A stretch of 29,666 nt of DNA from positions 1 through 29,666 of IMG/VR virus record IMGVR_UViG_3300012039_000023, one strand, 5' to 3'. The position numbers and the translations under genes were made by a program. This DNA comes from a virus. Shown here in pieces: positions 14,105-22,065 of the stretch. The first letter of the stretch is position 1. Each line of letters begins with the position of its first letter. The notes under the pieces are model-generated. The model made no database searches. It had not been told where the DNA came from and worked only from the letters and a program-made list of their open reading frames with translations.

Positions 14105-14761
14105 ATGGCTACATGGACAACAACTCTACCGCAAGGTACTACAAAAATACGAATGGCTCCGACGATCCTGCAACAGCGATGGTCGAATATCCAACAAGGA
14201 GAAGTGCCATGTACTAAATGGCAACTAGAAAGAAGAGCTGGAAATCCTGGAGCAATTGCAAATTCTGGCTTAATTTTTACAAAAGATGGTGGTGCTGGAT
14301 GGTCGGAACTCTATTATAAAGATGATCAAGGCTCTGCAAAAACTACTCAGTTAACGACAGATGGTGGTATTGGACAATCGTCACAAGCTGTTTATGGCCG
14401 AACATATGTAACTTTGAAATCGGATAACGTAACGACAGTTACAAATACGCAAGATGGATTTTGTAGTGCTTGGGGACTTGTGACAGGTGCAGGCGCACTG
14501 GTTCAAAGTTATGGCATCGCTTCAGCAACAAGAACAGCTGCTGGTGAATATACGGTTACATTTACAACAGCTTTTGCATCAGGAGCGGACTATATAGTCG
14601 TAGCTACAGCATTTGATAATTCAGGATCACATAACAGAGTAGCGATGGTCAGATCGCAAGCAGGAGCTTCATTTAGAGTTTTAACATCATCAACAGCAGG
14701 AAGTTCTGGATCATATGTAGACGTACAGTGGCAATTTGCAGTTTTTGGAGGACGTACTTGA
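14105..14761 (+). CDS. Tail/fibre-type structural protein
   Basis: This 218-residue protein has a short N-terminal region with helices (KIRMAPTILQQRWSNIQQGE) and a C-terminal beta domain. The C-terminal pattern (RTAAGEYTVTFTTAFASGAD YIVVATA, then GSYVDVQWQFAVFG) is typical of small fibre-tip or knob domains in phage tail proteins. Its TGA lies inside the TTG-initiated next gene (TTGA overlap). Function as an attachment or baseplate-like component is inferred. Confidence 0.6.
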   Translation: MATWTTTLPQGTTKIRMAPTILQQRWSNIQQGEVPCTKWQLERRAGNPGAIANSGLIFTKDGGAGWSELYYKDDQGSAKTTQLTTDGGIGQSSQAVYGRTYVTLKSDNVTTVTNTQDGFCSAWGLVTGAGALVQSYGIASATRTAAGEYTVTFTTAFASGADYIVVATAFDNSGSHNRVAMVRSQAGASFRVLTSSTAGSSGSYVDVQWQFAVFGGRT

Positions 14762-16776
14762 CCTACCAACCATTCTTAATAGCAGGCTTTCAAACAGGGT
14801 TAGAGACAGATCTAAAACCTTGGCTACTTCCCCAAGATGCTTTTCAAAGTATCGTGAATGGTCATGTGCATAATGCTGTACTTGAAAAGCGTGCTGGAAT
14901 GGAGCTTTTTGGCAATATGCCAAATGGTGCTACTAATCCTATAATGGGAATTAAAAACTTTATCGACAACAGCGGTGAAGCAAAGATTCTCATTTTCGAT
15001 ACTAAAAGAGCAGCTATTTACAATGATGCAACACAAGTTTTTGATCCTTTGGATGCTGCTGATATCTTTAATGGAACAGAATCGTCTTTTGTGTCGGCCT
15101 CCGCTTTTGGTAAAACAAAAGCATTTTTGACAAGCACATTCTTTTTTACGAATTTTAACGGTGATACCACACTTCCAATATCACCGATTCGTACTTTTAC
15201 TGTAGTACCAAATACTACAATGTTTGTTCCCGAGACTACTCCAACAATAGCTACAAGAAATTATATAATTGCAGCTCAGTTTATCTTTACAATTCGGTCT
15301 AGACTAGTTCTTCTAAATACAGTAGAAGATCAAAATTTACCTGTAGGAGTTCCTCCTGTAGGTACTGGAACAAATTTCGCACAAAGAATGCGATGGTGTA
15401 GATCATTTAATCCTGATACAGGTGGTGTAGCCCCAGTACCAGGAAATCCTTGGGATGAATTGACACCTGGAAATGGAGGTTTTGTAGATGCATCAACATC
15501 TGAAGTTATCATTGGAGCAACTCAACTCGAAGATACAATTTTAGTACAATTTACAAATTCTGTCTGGGTAATAGAGCCAACATCTGATCCAGCGTTACCG
15601 TTTAGATGGATTAAGGTTAACAGTTATAGAACATGTAGTGCCCCTTACGCAAATATTGGTCATGATGGGTACGTACAGTCATTTGGAAATCGAGGAATTA
15701 TCGCAAGTTCAAGAAATGAAGTTAAAAGAATAGATGATAAAATAGAAACGTTCATGATGGACGAAGTAAATACTGACTTTTCCGTAAGAATGTATTCTGG
15801 CAGAGATTATACGCAAAGAAGATCATGGACACTTTACCCATCCTCTGTAAGAAATCTAAATGCAGCAAATGAAGCAGAAACATCTAACTTTGCACTTATT
15901 CGCTCTGAAGAAGATGGTTCTTGGTCAATATATGATGTAGCGCTACGAGATCAAGACCCAGATAACGGTACAAATATGAGTTGTCTAGGTTATGGATCAT
16001 ATTCTATAGACAAAACATTCGACGATTTTCCAAATGACGATGATAATCGATTTATGAGTCCGATAGCAGAAAATAACTGGACGGATTTTCTACAACAAGC
16101 AGAGACAGAGGTTTTCCTAGCAGGTGACCAAATAGGAAGAATAATTGCTCTAGATAGTGGTGGGGATGACTTAGGAGTTGATATAGACTTTGAAGTTGTT
16201 TCTGCTGGTTGGAACCCGTATGCACAAGAAGGCAAACAAGCGCAGATGGGATACGTTGATCTTTATATCGACGCAGATGAAAACACAGATTTTACTGTTG
16301 AATGTTATGTAGATGACATAGAAAGTCCTTATTCAATACAGACCTTAAATTGTCTGCCAAATTTAGGATTCATTGCAGATATTGTTGATATTAGCCAAGC
16401 TAATCCAGCAATTTTCACAGCTCCAAGTCATGGTATGGCAACAGGAACAGAGATATTTATCTATGGTGTAAATGGTATGGAAGACACTGTCAATGACACA
16501 GAAGTAAATGGAGGCCCATACACTATAACTTTTCTTAACGATAATAAATTTTCGATCGCTGGTTTAGATACAACTGCATATTCAGTTTATGAAAGCGGTG
16601 GCCAAATAGTTCAACGATCATTTGAAAATCAAAGATGCTGGAAAAGAGTTTACGCTGGCGGAAAAGGCTATCAACACTTTATAAAGATTACTAATTCAGA
16701 CAATAATGATGTTCTTAATTTTCACGCCTTTAAGCCTTATTTTAGACCAGTTGGCAACCGTATAATAGGTGGGTAA
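14758..16776 (+). CDS. Large tail structural protein with an FCCH-like domain
   Basis: The frame extends to an ATG at 14728 inside the previous gene, but a TTG at 14758 has GGAGG six bases upstream and overlaps the upstream stop, giving 672 residues starting TYQPFLIAGFQTGLE. The N-terminus (LKPWLLPQDAFQSIVNGHVH, then LEKRAGMELFG) recalls tail-hub proteins of short-tailed phages. Residues ~540-620 (SQANPAIFTAPSHGMATGTE, then YTITFLNDNKFSIAGLDT) match the beta-barrel module called E1 FCCH-like. No enzyme motif is seen. It probably builds the tail tube or nozzle. Confidence 0.65.
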   Translation: MTYQPFLIAGFQTGLETDLKPWLLPQDAFQSIVNGHVHNAVLEKRAGMELFGNMPNGATNPIMGIKNFIDNSGEAKILIFDTKRAAIYNDATQVFDPLDAADIFNGTESSFVSASAFGKTKAFLTSTFFFTNFNGDTTLPISPIRTFTVVPNTTMFVPETTPTIATRNYIIAAQFIFTIRSRLVLLNTVEDQNLPVGVPPVGTGTNFAQRMRWCRSFNPDTGGVAPVPGNPWDELTPGNGGFVDASTSEVIIGATQLEDTILVQFTNSVWVIEPTSDPALPFRWIKVNSYRTCSAPYANIGHDGYVQSFGNRGIIASSRNEVKRIDDKIETFMMDEVNTDFSVRMYSGRDYTQRRSWTLYPSSVRNLNAANEAETSNFALIRSEEDGSWSIYDVALRDQDPDNGTNMSCLGYGSYSIDKTFDDFPNDDDNRFMSPIAENNWTDFLQQAETEVFLAGDQIGRIIALDSGGDDLGVDIDFEVVSAGWNPYAQEGKQAQMGYVDLYIDADENTDFTVECYVDDIESPYSIQTLNCLPNLGFIADIVDISQANPAIFTAPSHGMATGTEIFIYGVNGMEDTVNDTEVNGGPYTITFLNDNKFSIAGLDTTAYSVYESGGQIVQRSFENQRCWKRVYAGGKGYQHFIKITNSDNNDVLNFHAFKPYFRPVGNRIIGG

Positions 16777-17318
16777 TGACACTTCCTACAGACATAAATT
16801 TTCCGCCCCCTGAAAATCTATTTAAAGAAGGCAGTAAATATAACGTAGAAACATATCTTAGAGAGATGAATGACCGTCTTTCTGATATGTATCAAAACGT
16901 TGCACAAAATGTTAATGGCTATATAAAAGACTGGACACCTGTTGTTTTTGGTTCTACTGGAACCGGAACAGGTACTTACGTAAATCAATTTGGTTGGGTA
17001 CGAAGAGCTGGGATTCTTGTAGAGTGCTGGATGGATGTATCCTGGACTGCACATACTGGAACAGGGCGCGTTGCAATACAGATGCCCTATGAAGCTGCAA
17101 ATAGTAGCGGATCGCCGTTTGTAGGAGTGATAGAATCATCAGGAGCTAATGCCTTTCCTGGATTCACATATTTGACTTGGAGAGTAGAACCAAATACCAC
17201 TGATGGTTATATTGTAAGAAATGGTGACGGAATAGTTTCGGCTAGACTTGGAATGGCAGCTAGCGGCGGATTTAGAGGATATATACGATATATAGGTAAA
17301 GAATTTGAAGAACAATGA
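16776..17318 (+). CDS. Fibre-like tail protein
   Basis: This 180-residue protein starts in a TAATG overlap with the tail protein. A helical N-terminus (NVETYLREMNDRLSDMYQNV AQNVNGY) may trimerise and attach it. The C-terminal jelly-roll-like domain (WTPVVFGSTGTGTGTYVNQF GWVRRAGILVECW) resembles head-binding or tip domains of short tail fibres. Its last bases overlap the GNAT-like gene. The role is inferred from fold-like pattern and position. Confidence 0.6.
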   Translation: MTLPTDINFPPPENLFKEGSKYNVETYLREMNDRLSDMYQNVAQNVNGYIKDWTPVVFGSTGTGTGTYVNQFGWVRRAGILVECWMDVSWTAHTGTGRVAIQMPYEAANSSGSPFVGVIESSGANAFPGFTYLTWRVEPNTTDGYIVRNGDGIVSARLGMAASGGFRGYIRYIGKEFEEQ

Positions 17319-17760
17319 CAAATCAATTGAAAATCTAAAATGGGTAAGAATTTTTGATCCTGTGCATATTCCTAAAGAATACATAGATCAAATTAAGCAT
17401 AAAGAGTTCACGAGTGAAAAGTTTTATGAATTTATTTCTAGCATAAGCGTAATTTCAAATGAAAATGGTTTAGTTTTAAACCCATTAAACTTGCTTTTTG
17501 TCCTCGTAGATGATAATAACAGGACAAAGGGCGTATTGTGGATGGTAATAGATAGTTTAGCTAATGCCTTGGTTATCAACACTTTCTCTATAGATAAAGA
17601 TTACTGGGGAAATGGTGCCGCTGTCAATTTACTTAAAGAAAAAGCCATAGAAACCAAAGAGAAAGAAAATTTAAGCAAGATTTATTGGATAACTAGGAGT
17701 CCTAAGCACTCGGAGAAATTTGGGTTCAAAAGATCTCGTAACACTTTAATGGAGTATTAA
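17305..17760 (+). CDS. GNAT-like N-acetyltransferase
   Basis: This 151-residue protein carries a GNAT core: a hydrophobic strand (GVLWMVIDSLANALVINTFS IDKDYWGNGAA, residues 76-106) with WGNGAAVNLLKEKAIE as the acetyl-CoA loop and helix, then KIYWITRSPKHSEKFGFKR, the typical final strand and F-G-F turn. The start is a TTG inside the previous gene. GNAT genes are repeatedly found among virion genes of short-tailed phages, but their targets are mostly unknown. The loop WGNGAA is a variant of the usual R/Q-x-x-G-x-G/A. Confidence 0.75.
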   Translation: MKNNDKSIENLKWVRIFDPVHIPKEYIDQIKHKEFTSEKFYEFISSISVISNENGLVLNPLNLLFVLVDDNNRTKGVLWMVIDSLANALVINTFSIDKDYWGNGAAVNLLKEKAIETKEKENLSKIYWITRSPKHSEKFGFKRSRNTLMEY

Positions 17761-17761
17761 G

Positions 17762-18610
17762 ATGGGAAGTTCAGCACGAGGCGCATTATTAGGGCCGTTA
17801 GGAATGCTGTCAAAGGAACAATTATTTGGTGGAGATGCAAAAGAAGTTGGGACTGCCAATCTTATGACCAAAGAACAGCAGAAGTTATTGAAAGGTGCAC
17901 TAGGTAGTGTTGGGGGAGATTTTGGTAATGTACTTCTCGAGCTACTGCAAGGTGGAGGTACATCTGGAGCATTTGAAGATCAATTCCAGAAAGGCGTTGT
18001 TGATCCTACCATGCAAACCTATAATCAAGACATTCTACCGGCCTTAGAGCAACGATATGCTGATATAGGCGCTGGATCTTCATCCGCATTAAATCAGGCG
18101 CTTGTACGAAGCTCTGACGACCTTACAAACCTATTGGCAGGCCAGAGAATAGGATACCAAGGACAACAGCAAGCTACACGTCAAAATGCACAAAACAGTG
18201 CACTTCAAGCAATCATGAGTCTAATGGGTCAAAAATCATTCCAGCCAATTGTTCAAGGGCCAACTGAGGGTTTAATTAAACCGCTTATAGGTGCAGCAGG
18301 ACAAGTTGGTGCAGGCGCTATGATGTCATCAGAGAAAGTAAAAGAAAATATTAGAGACTACAAAAAATCTCTTGATGTTATAGACAACATCGATGTTAAG
18401 CAATATGACTACATTGTAGAAGTTCCAGGAAAGCAAAAAGACCGAGTTGGGTTAATTGCAGAAGACCTACCTTGTGAATTAACAGCCGATGTTAACGGAG
18501 TGCTAGGCGTTGATCTTTATGGACTTGTATCAATACTTGTTAATTGCGTCAAAGACCTTAGCGCAAATGTTAAAGAGATGAAAAAGCAAATTCAAGCTTT
18601 GGAGGCTTAA
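17762..18610 (+). CDS. Putative ejection/virion protein with a C-terminal S74 chaperone domain
   Basis: This 282-residue protein has a Gly/Ala/Gln-rich helical N-terminal part (FGNVLLELLQGGG, then YNQDILPALEQRYADIGAGS, QRIGYQGQQQATRQNAQNSA). Residues ~189-282 match the S74 intramolecular chaperone: SSEKVKENI, QYDYIVEVPG, RVGLIAEDLP, GVDLYGLVSILVNCVKDL, ending in a coiled coil. S74 domains trimerise fibre-type proteins and often cut themselves off at a Ser-Lys pair; SSEKVK supplies candidate residues. It lies one base after the GNAT stop. Coupling S74 to an ejection-like region is unusual. Confidence 0.75.
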   Translation: MGSSARGALLGPLGMLSKEQLFGGDAKEVGTANLMTKEQQKLLKGALGSVGGDFGNVLLELLQGGGTSGAFEDQFQKGVVDPTMQTYNQDILPALEQRYADIGAGSSSALNQALVRSSDDLTNLLAGQRIGYQGQQQATRQNAQNSALQAIMSLMGQKSFQPIVQGPTEGLIKPLIGAAGQVGAGAMMSSEKVKENIRDYKKSLDVIDNIDVKQYDYIVEVPGKQKDRVGLIAEDLPCELTADVNGVLGVDLYGLVSILVNCVKDLSANVKEMKKQIQALEA

Positions 18611-18611
18611 A

Positions 18612-19700
18612 ATGGCTATCACTTTTGAAAGTATACGAGACCCTTATGGCTTAGGTGCTGCGGGAAATGCTCTTGGTGGTGCATTTATGCAAAAATCAAT
18701 GATGGGACTACAGAAAAAACAGGAAACGGAAGAAAGACAATTAAAGGGAACGGCTCTTCAAGCTGCAATAGAAGAGGCTTCAAAACCAAATGCAAGTTTT
18801 GAAGATAAAATTGGTGCATTTCAGAAATATGCTGCAACTACAGGTGACACGCAAAGCGTTAGTCCAATAATCAATCAATTAATGAAAGAATCATCTAGAC
18901 AAGGTGAGAGTCAAGCAGCTTTAGATTTTCTAAGAAGTCAAGGCGTAAATATACCTGAAATGGGTTCCGGTCAACAGCTTCCTCCAGCTTCGTTTCTAAG
19001 CTCATTTACTGAAACTTTGAAGCCCACATATGAACCAGAAAGTGAAAAAATCGAAGCAAAAAGAACAGCAGATGTAGCCGATAGAATAGTTAGTGATTAT
19101 GAAGGCGCTGAATCTTCAAAAAATAGGCTTATAGGAATGTTAGCCGCTGCCAAAAGTGGACAACTTCCAACACCTGCAATGGTAAGTTCACTTAATGCAT
19201 TAAATATTCCTATTGGCGTATTATCAAATCCACTTGCAGAAGGGTATGATAAAGCATCAAATGACTATATTAAAGACGTTGGTAAATATTTTCCTGGTAC
19301 AATTCGTGTAGCGGAAATTGAAGCATATTTGAAATCAATACCAACATTGTTAAATAGTGATGCAGGTAAAGAAGTGGTAATAGAAAATAATCAAATATTA
19401 AATGATCAGAAAGAGGCTAATTATCAAGCTTATATCGATATATTAAAAGAAAATAAAGGAAAGAAGCCAAGAAATTTGGATGTTGAAATTCTTGAAAAAA
19501 CAAGAGAAAAAAGAAAAGAAACCAGTGAAAAAATTAGACAAAATTTTGAAAAAGCAATTGGCATGACAAAATTTCCAACGCAAAAGGTAGCCAAAGGCAC
19601 AAAAATCACACCTAATATAGCGTTAAAATATATTGGTCGTGCTAACGGAGATAGGACAGAAGCAGAAAAATTAGCACGTGAGGATGGTTATGAGTTTTAG
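18612..19700 (+). CDS. Putative internal virion (DNA-ejection) protein
   Basis: This 362-residue protein is mostly helical. It starts ITFESIRDPYGLGAAGNALG GAFMQKSM, like proteins that associate with the portal and leave the head with DNA. A charged coiled segment follows (KIEAKRTADVADRIVSDYEG), and a basic C-terminal region (KTREKRKETSEKIRQNFEKA, TKITPNIALKYIGRANGDRT EAEKLAREDGY) has a short HTH-like end. No lytic motif is visible. Assignment rests on position between the S74 protein and another large helical protein. Confidence 0.6.
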   Translation: MAITFESIRDPYGLGAAGNALGGAFMQKSMMGLQKKQETEERQLKGTALQAAIEEASKPNASFEDKIGAFQKYAATTGDTQSVSPIINQLMKESSRQGESQAALDFLRSQGVNIPEMGSGQQLPPASFLSSFTETLKPTYEPESEKIEAKRTADVADRIVSDYEGAESSKNRLIGMLAAAKSGQLPTPAMVSSLNALNIPIGVLSNPLAEGYDKASNDYIKDVGKYFPGTIRVAEIEAYLKSIPTLLNSDAGKEVVIENNQILNDQKEANYQAYIDILKENKGKKPRNLDVEILEKTREKRKETSEKIRQNFEKAIGMTKFPTQKVAKGTKITPNIALKYIGRANGDRTEAEKLAREDGYEF

Positions 19701-21222
19701 TCCTTTTGATATTGCAGAACAGGAATATAAATCACAATCTGTTCCAAAACCAGAAGCTGAAGTTACAGTTATGGATCAACCCGTATCCTCATTTTCTCCA
19801 GCATCTTCATTTGATATTGCCGAGCAAATTAACACAAAAAATCAACCTGAGACATGGTGGGATGATACTGTTAGAGATATAACAAGATCTGGATCAAGAG
19901 CTGTCGAATTAGTTTTGGGAATGGCCAAAGATACAGCTAGTTTAGGAGATCCTTTATTTGATATGATACCAGATGATCCTGTGATAGGTAGACTTTTAGA
20001 TAAAACTATAGGAAGAGAAAAAGGAAAAGAAATAATTGAAGGTATTAAAAATGCCAGAAATTCAGCTATTACTTTTCCAGGATCAAAAGATCTTCAACAA
20101 ATGTCTGAAAGTATGACTGGAGGTTATACTACGCCAAGATCAAAAGGTGAAGAATTTTCAGATGAAGCAGTTAAAACTTTTACTGGATTAATGACAGGCG
20201 GTGGAATTCGAACAGGTTTTAATGCTGCAACACGTTTACCACAATGGGCACAACCATTATTAAATGTATCTAGGAAAATTGGATCGTCAATTCTTAGTGA
20301 AAGTGCAAAAGAGGGGATTAAGTTATATGGTGGTTCTGAGAATCTGCAAGAATTAGGAAAACTTACAACATTATTAATGACAGGTTTAACATTTCCTCGC
20401 GTCACTGGTGAAACGAATCCTGAAAATTATCTAAGGTCATTATATCAAGCAAGAGATGCTACAGTTCCACAAGGAACTATGGTATCAACTGCTGGTATTC
20501 AACACCGTTTGCAGAATTTTATAAATAATACTCTTCGTTTCGGTGAAATGACTCCAGAAAAAAGACAAGTTCTAAATGCGCTCGAAGGGCCTGATGGAAT
20601 CTACACTAGAAGTCAAACAGGTGTAAGGTCAATGCAGGAACTTTTTCAGTCTTACCGAGATATAAATAGAAATCGAGCAAATCTATATGTAAATAGAGAC
20701 CTAGATAGAGCTGGAATGAGGCAAGCTAGAGAATATTGGGGTGAAGTAGCTAATATCTTTAATGAAGGTATAGAGGGATATTTAGGCCCAATTAGTCAAG
20801 AAGGATTACAATTGCATCGTGCTGCCAATAGCGGATGGGCTGCATTAAATCAAGGAAACCACGTATCGGATTTTGTATTGAATCAAGCTAGAGGAGTTCC
20901 TTTTAAAACTGGCGTAGCAACGTTATTTGGTGGGGGGATTTTTAACCCAGCAGTCGCAGGCGGTGCGCTAGCAGGTGCGGCAGCAGCAGGTGGAACTGTT
21001 GCATCGGTAGATTTAGCTATGAGATTTTTAAGAAATCCGACTCTCAGACATTATTATACGGAAGTAATTCAAAATGCTATGAGAGAAAATGGCCCTGCTA
21101 CAATGCATGCATTAAAAAAACTGGATGATTCGTATCAAAAAGAACTGAATGATCCAAAATCTAACTTGAATTATCCTATTGGCGTGAGCGAGAAGCAACA
21201 AGAGCAACAAGCATCGCCATAA
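19690..21222 (+). CDS. Large putative internal virion (DNA-ejection) protein
   Basis: The frame opens at a GTG (19678), but ATG 19690 has GAGG six bases upstream, giving 510 residues. A short motif, FSPFDIAEQ, at the start is repeated ~35 residues later (SSFDIAEQ). The middle is helical with a domain ending MTGGGIRTGFNAATRLPQWA, and near residue 410-430 a Gly/Ala segment (FNPAVAGGALAGAAAAGGTV) could insert into a membrane. Such proteins form the channel that carries DNA across the cell envelope. No transglycosylase motif was recognised. Confidence 0.6.
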   Translation: MSFSPFDIAEQEYKSQSVPKPEAEVTVMDQPVSSFSPASSFDIAEQINTKNQPETWWDDTVRDITRSGSRAVELVLGMAKDTASLGDPLFDMIPDDPVIGRLLDKTIGREKGKEIIEGIKNARNSAITFPGSKDLQQMSESMTGGYTTPRSKGEEFSDEAVKTFTGLMTGGGIRTGFNAATRLPQWAQPLLNVSRKIGSSILSESAKEGIKLYGGSENLQELGKLTTLLMTGLTFPRVTGETNPENYLRSLYQARDATVPQGTMVSTAGIQHRLQNFINNTLRFGEMTPEKRQVLNALEGPDGIYTRSQTGVRSMQELFQSYRDINRNRANLYVNRDLDRAGMRQAREYWGEVANIFNEGIEGYLGPISQEGLQLHRAANSGWAALNQGNHVSDFVLNQARGVPFKTGVATLFGGGIFNPAVAGGALAGAAAAGGTVASVDLAMRFLRNPTLRHYYTEVIQNAMRENGPATMHALKKLDDSYQKELNDPKSNLNYPIGVSEKQQEQQASP

Positions 21223-21245
21223 AAGCAATTGGTATAATAATCATT

Positions 21246-21434
21246 TTATTTCTTTCCTTTTTGGAAAATTTCAATATACCGCTCTTCCAAACGGCATAAT
21301 CTACCGTGAAAGTCTTTAGATTCTGCGTGTATATCACGGCTGATTTGACGCATTTCTCTGATCATAAATAGCATCATACCTATGATCATGCCAAATGTTG
21401 ATCCTATGATTGCTATCGCTTGTGTCCATTCCAT
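21246..21434 (-). CDS. Small membrane protein, holin-like
   Basis: This 62-residue protein has one N-terminal membrane segment (AIAIIGSTFGMIIGMMLFMI) followed by a charged helix (REMRQISRDIHAESKDFHGR LCRLEERY). The pattern of a short periplasmic end, one membrane span and a coiled-coil tail is common in small phage proteins next to lysis genes. A GAGGA site lies eight bases before the ATG, and the start overlaps the upstream stop (TAATG). It is the last gene of a five-gene minus-strand string. A holin or antiholin role is plausible, not shown. Confidence 0.65.
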   Translation of the reverse strand: MEWTQAIAIIGSTFGMIIGMMLFMIREMRQISRDIHAESKDFHGRLCRLEERYIEIFQKGKK

Positions 21435-21538
21435 TATTTTTTCCTCATATTTTTAAGGCTAATTCTAAAATATTGCGTTAATAAAAACATGGGTATTATA
21501 ACAGATGCTATGATTGTCCAACACTTATTCCATTCCAT
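21434..21538 (-). CDS. Tiny membrane protein (34 residues)
   Basis: A 34-residue frame starts MEWNKCWTIIASVIIPMFLL and ends SLKNMRKK. It has one membrane span and a basic end, so the C-terminus probably faces the cytoplasm. AAGGA lies about seven bases before the ATG, within the end of the upstream tiny gene, and TAATG overlaps join it to both neighbours. Its first residues, MEW, match the start of the next gene, which hints at a duplication. No family recognised. Confidence 0.55.
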   Translation of the reverse strand: MEWNKCWTIIASVIIPMFLLTQYFRISLKNMRKK

Positions 21539-21615
21539 TAAGGCATCCTTATAAAAATTGTTACAACTACAACAGTAGCGCAGATGATTAGAACAATATT
21601 CTCAATATTTTCCAT
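21538..21615 (-). CDS. Tiny membrane protein (25 residues)
   Basis: A 25-residue frame, MENIENIVLIICATVVVVTI then FIRMP, is a single membrane helix with an acidic N-terminus. TAATG overlaps on both sides indicate reinitiating translation from the upstream gene. At this size, chance is possible, but the perfect chaining with four neighbours supports a real gene. No family recognised. Confidence 0.45.
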   Translation of the reverse strand: MENIENIVLIICATVVVVTIFIRMP

Positions 21616-21713
21616 TAGACTAAATCCATAATATGAATATACAGAAGACTAATAAAAAACCAAACAATAAATATTATGCAAATAATAAATAGTACTCGTT
21701 CGAATGGTTCCAT
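21615..21713 (-). CDS. Tiny membrane protein (32 residues)
   Basis: A 32-residue frame starts MEPFERVLFIICIIFIVWFF and ends ISLLYIHIMDLV. Nearly all of it is hydrophobic, with charges only at the N-terminus. It overlaps the zinc-finger gene and the next tiny gene by TAATG. The short form and hydrophobicity fit a pinholin- or toxin-like peptide, but no family is recognised. Confidence 0.5.
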   Translation of the reverse strand: MEPFERVLFIICIIFIVWFFISLLYIHIMDLV

Positions 21714-21934
21714 TAAATCCTAATCCTTAAATACTTACACGTATTAGAGCAAAATTTAGATCTCTTAGCCTGTGAATTCTTCACCTTATAAGTTTTCCCA
21801 CATTTTGTACAAATCTTAAACGTCTGCTTATGCGTGTTCCTAGGAAGTTTTGAAACCGCTTCATTTCGACATTGTATGCAACAATATTTCCAGTTTCTAT
21901 CGTCACCTATCATACTACAGTTTAGGCATTTCAA
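21713..21934 (-). CDS. Small zinc-finger protein
   Basis: This 73-residue protein has four CxxC-type knuckles: CLNC at 3-6, CCIQC near 18-22, CTKC at 42-45 and CSNTC near 62-66, arranged as two treble-clef/zinc-ribbon-like sites. It is basic (NSQAKRSKFC). The start is a TTG with GGGAG seven bases upstream on the minus strand. It is first in the five-gene string and may regulate it or act on nucleic acid. Function unknown. Confidence 0.6.
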   Translation of the reverse strand: MKCLNCSMIGDDRNWKYCCIQCRNEAVSKLPRNTHKQTFKICTKCGKTYKVKNSQAKRSKFCSNTCKYLRIRI

Positions 21935-22065
21935 TCAATATCTCCCTTAATTTTAATTAATGGCTCTTCTAGCCTAGAAATATTTAATTTCACTTATTTC
22001 TTCTGTATGCCATAGGGTGAATTAAATATAAAAACTTAATTAATCAAGAATTTTGGAGATTCAAA
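21935..22065. promoter_or_regulatory. Divergent AT-rich intergenic region
   Basis: This 131-base, strongly AT-rich region separates the minus-strand five-gene string from the plus-strand fibre genes and should hold promoters for both. GGAG before 22066 is the fibre ribosome-binding site, and GGGAG near 21942-21950 on the other strand serves the zinc-finger gene. A small hairpin, GGCT-CTTCT-AGCC (about 21962-21974), is present. No -35/-10 pair was convincing enough to place. Confidence 0.45.

Noticed and set aside
14728-14757. ATG 14728 as the start of the large tail protein
   Set aside because: It lies inside the previous gene without a ribosome site; GGAGG favours TTG 14758.
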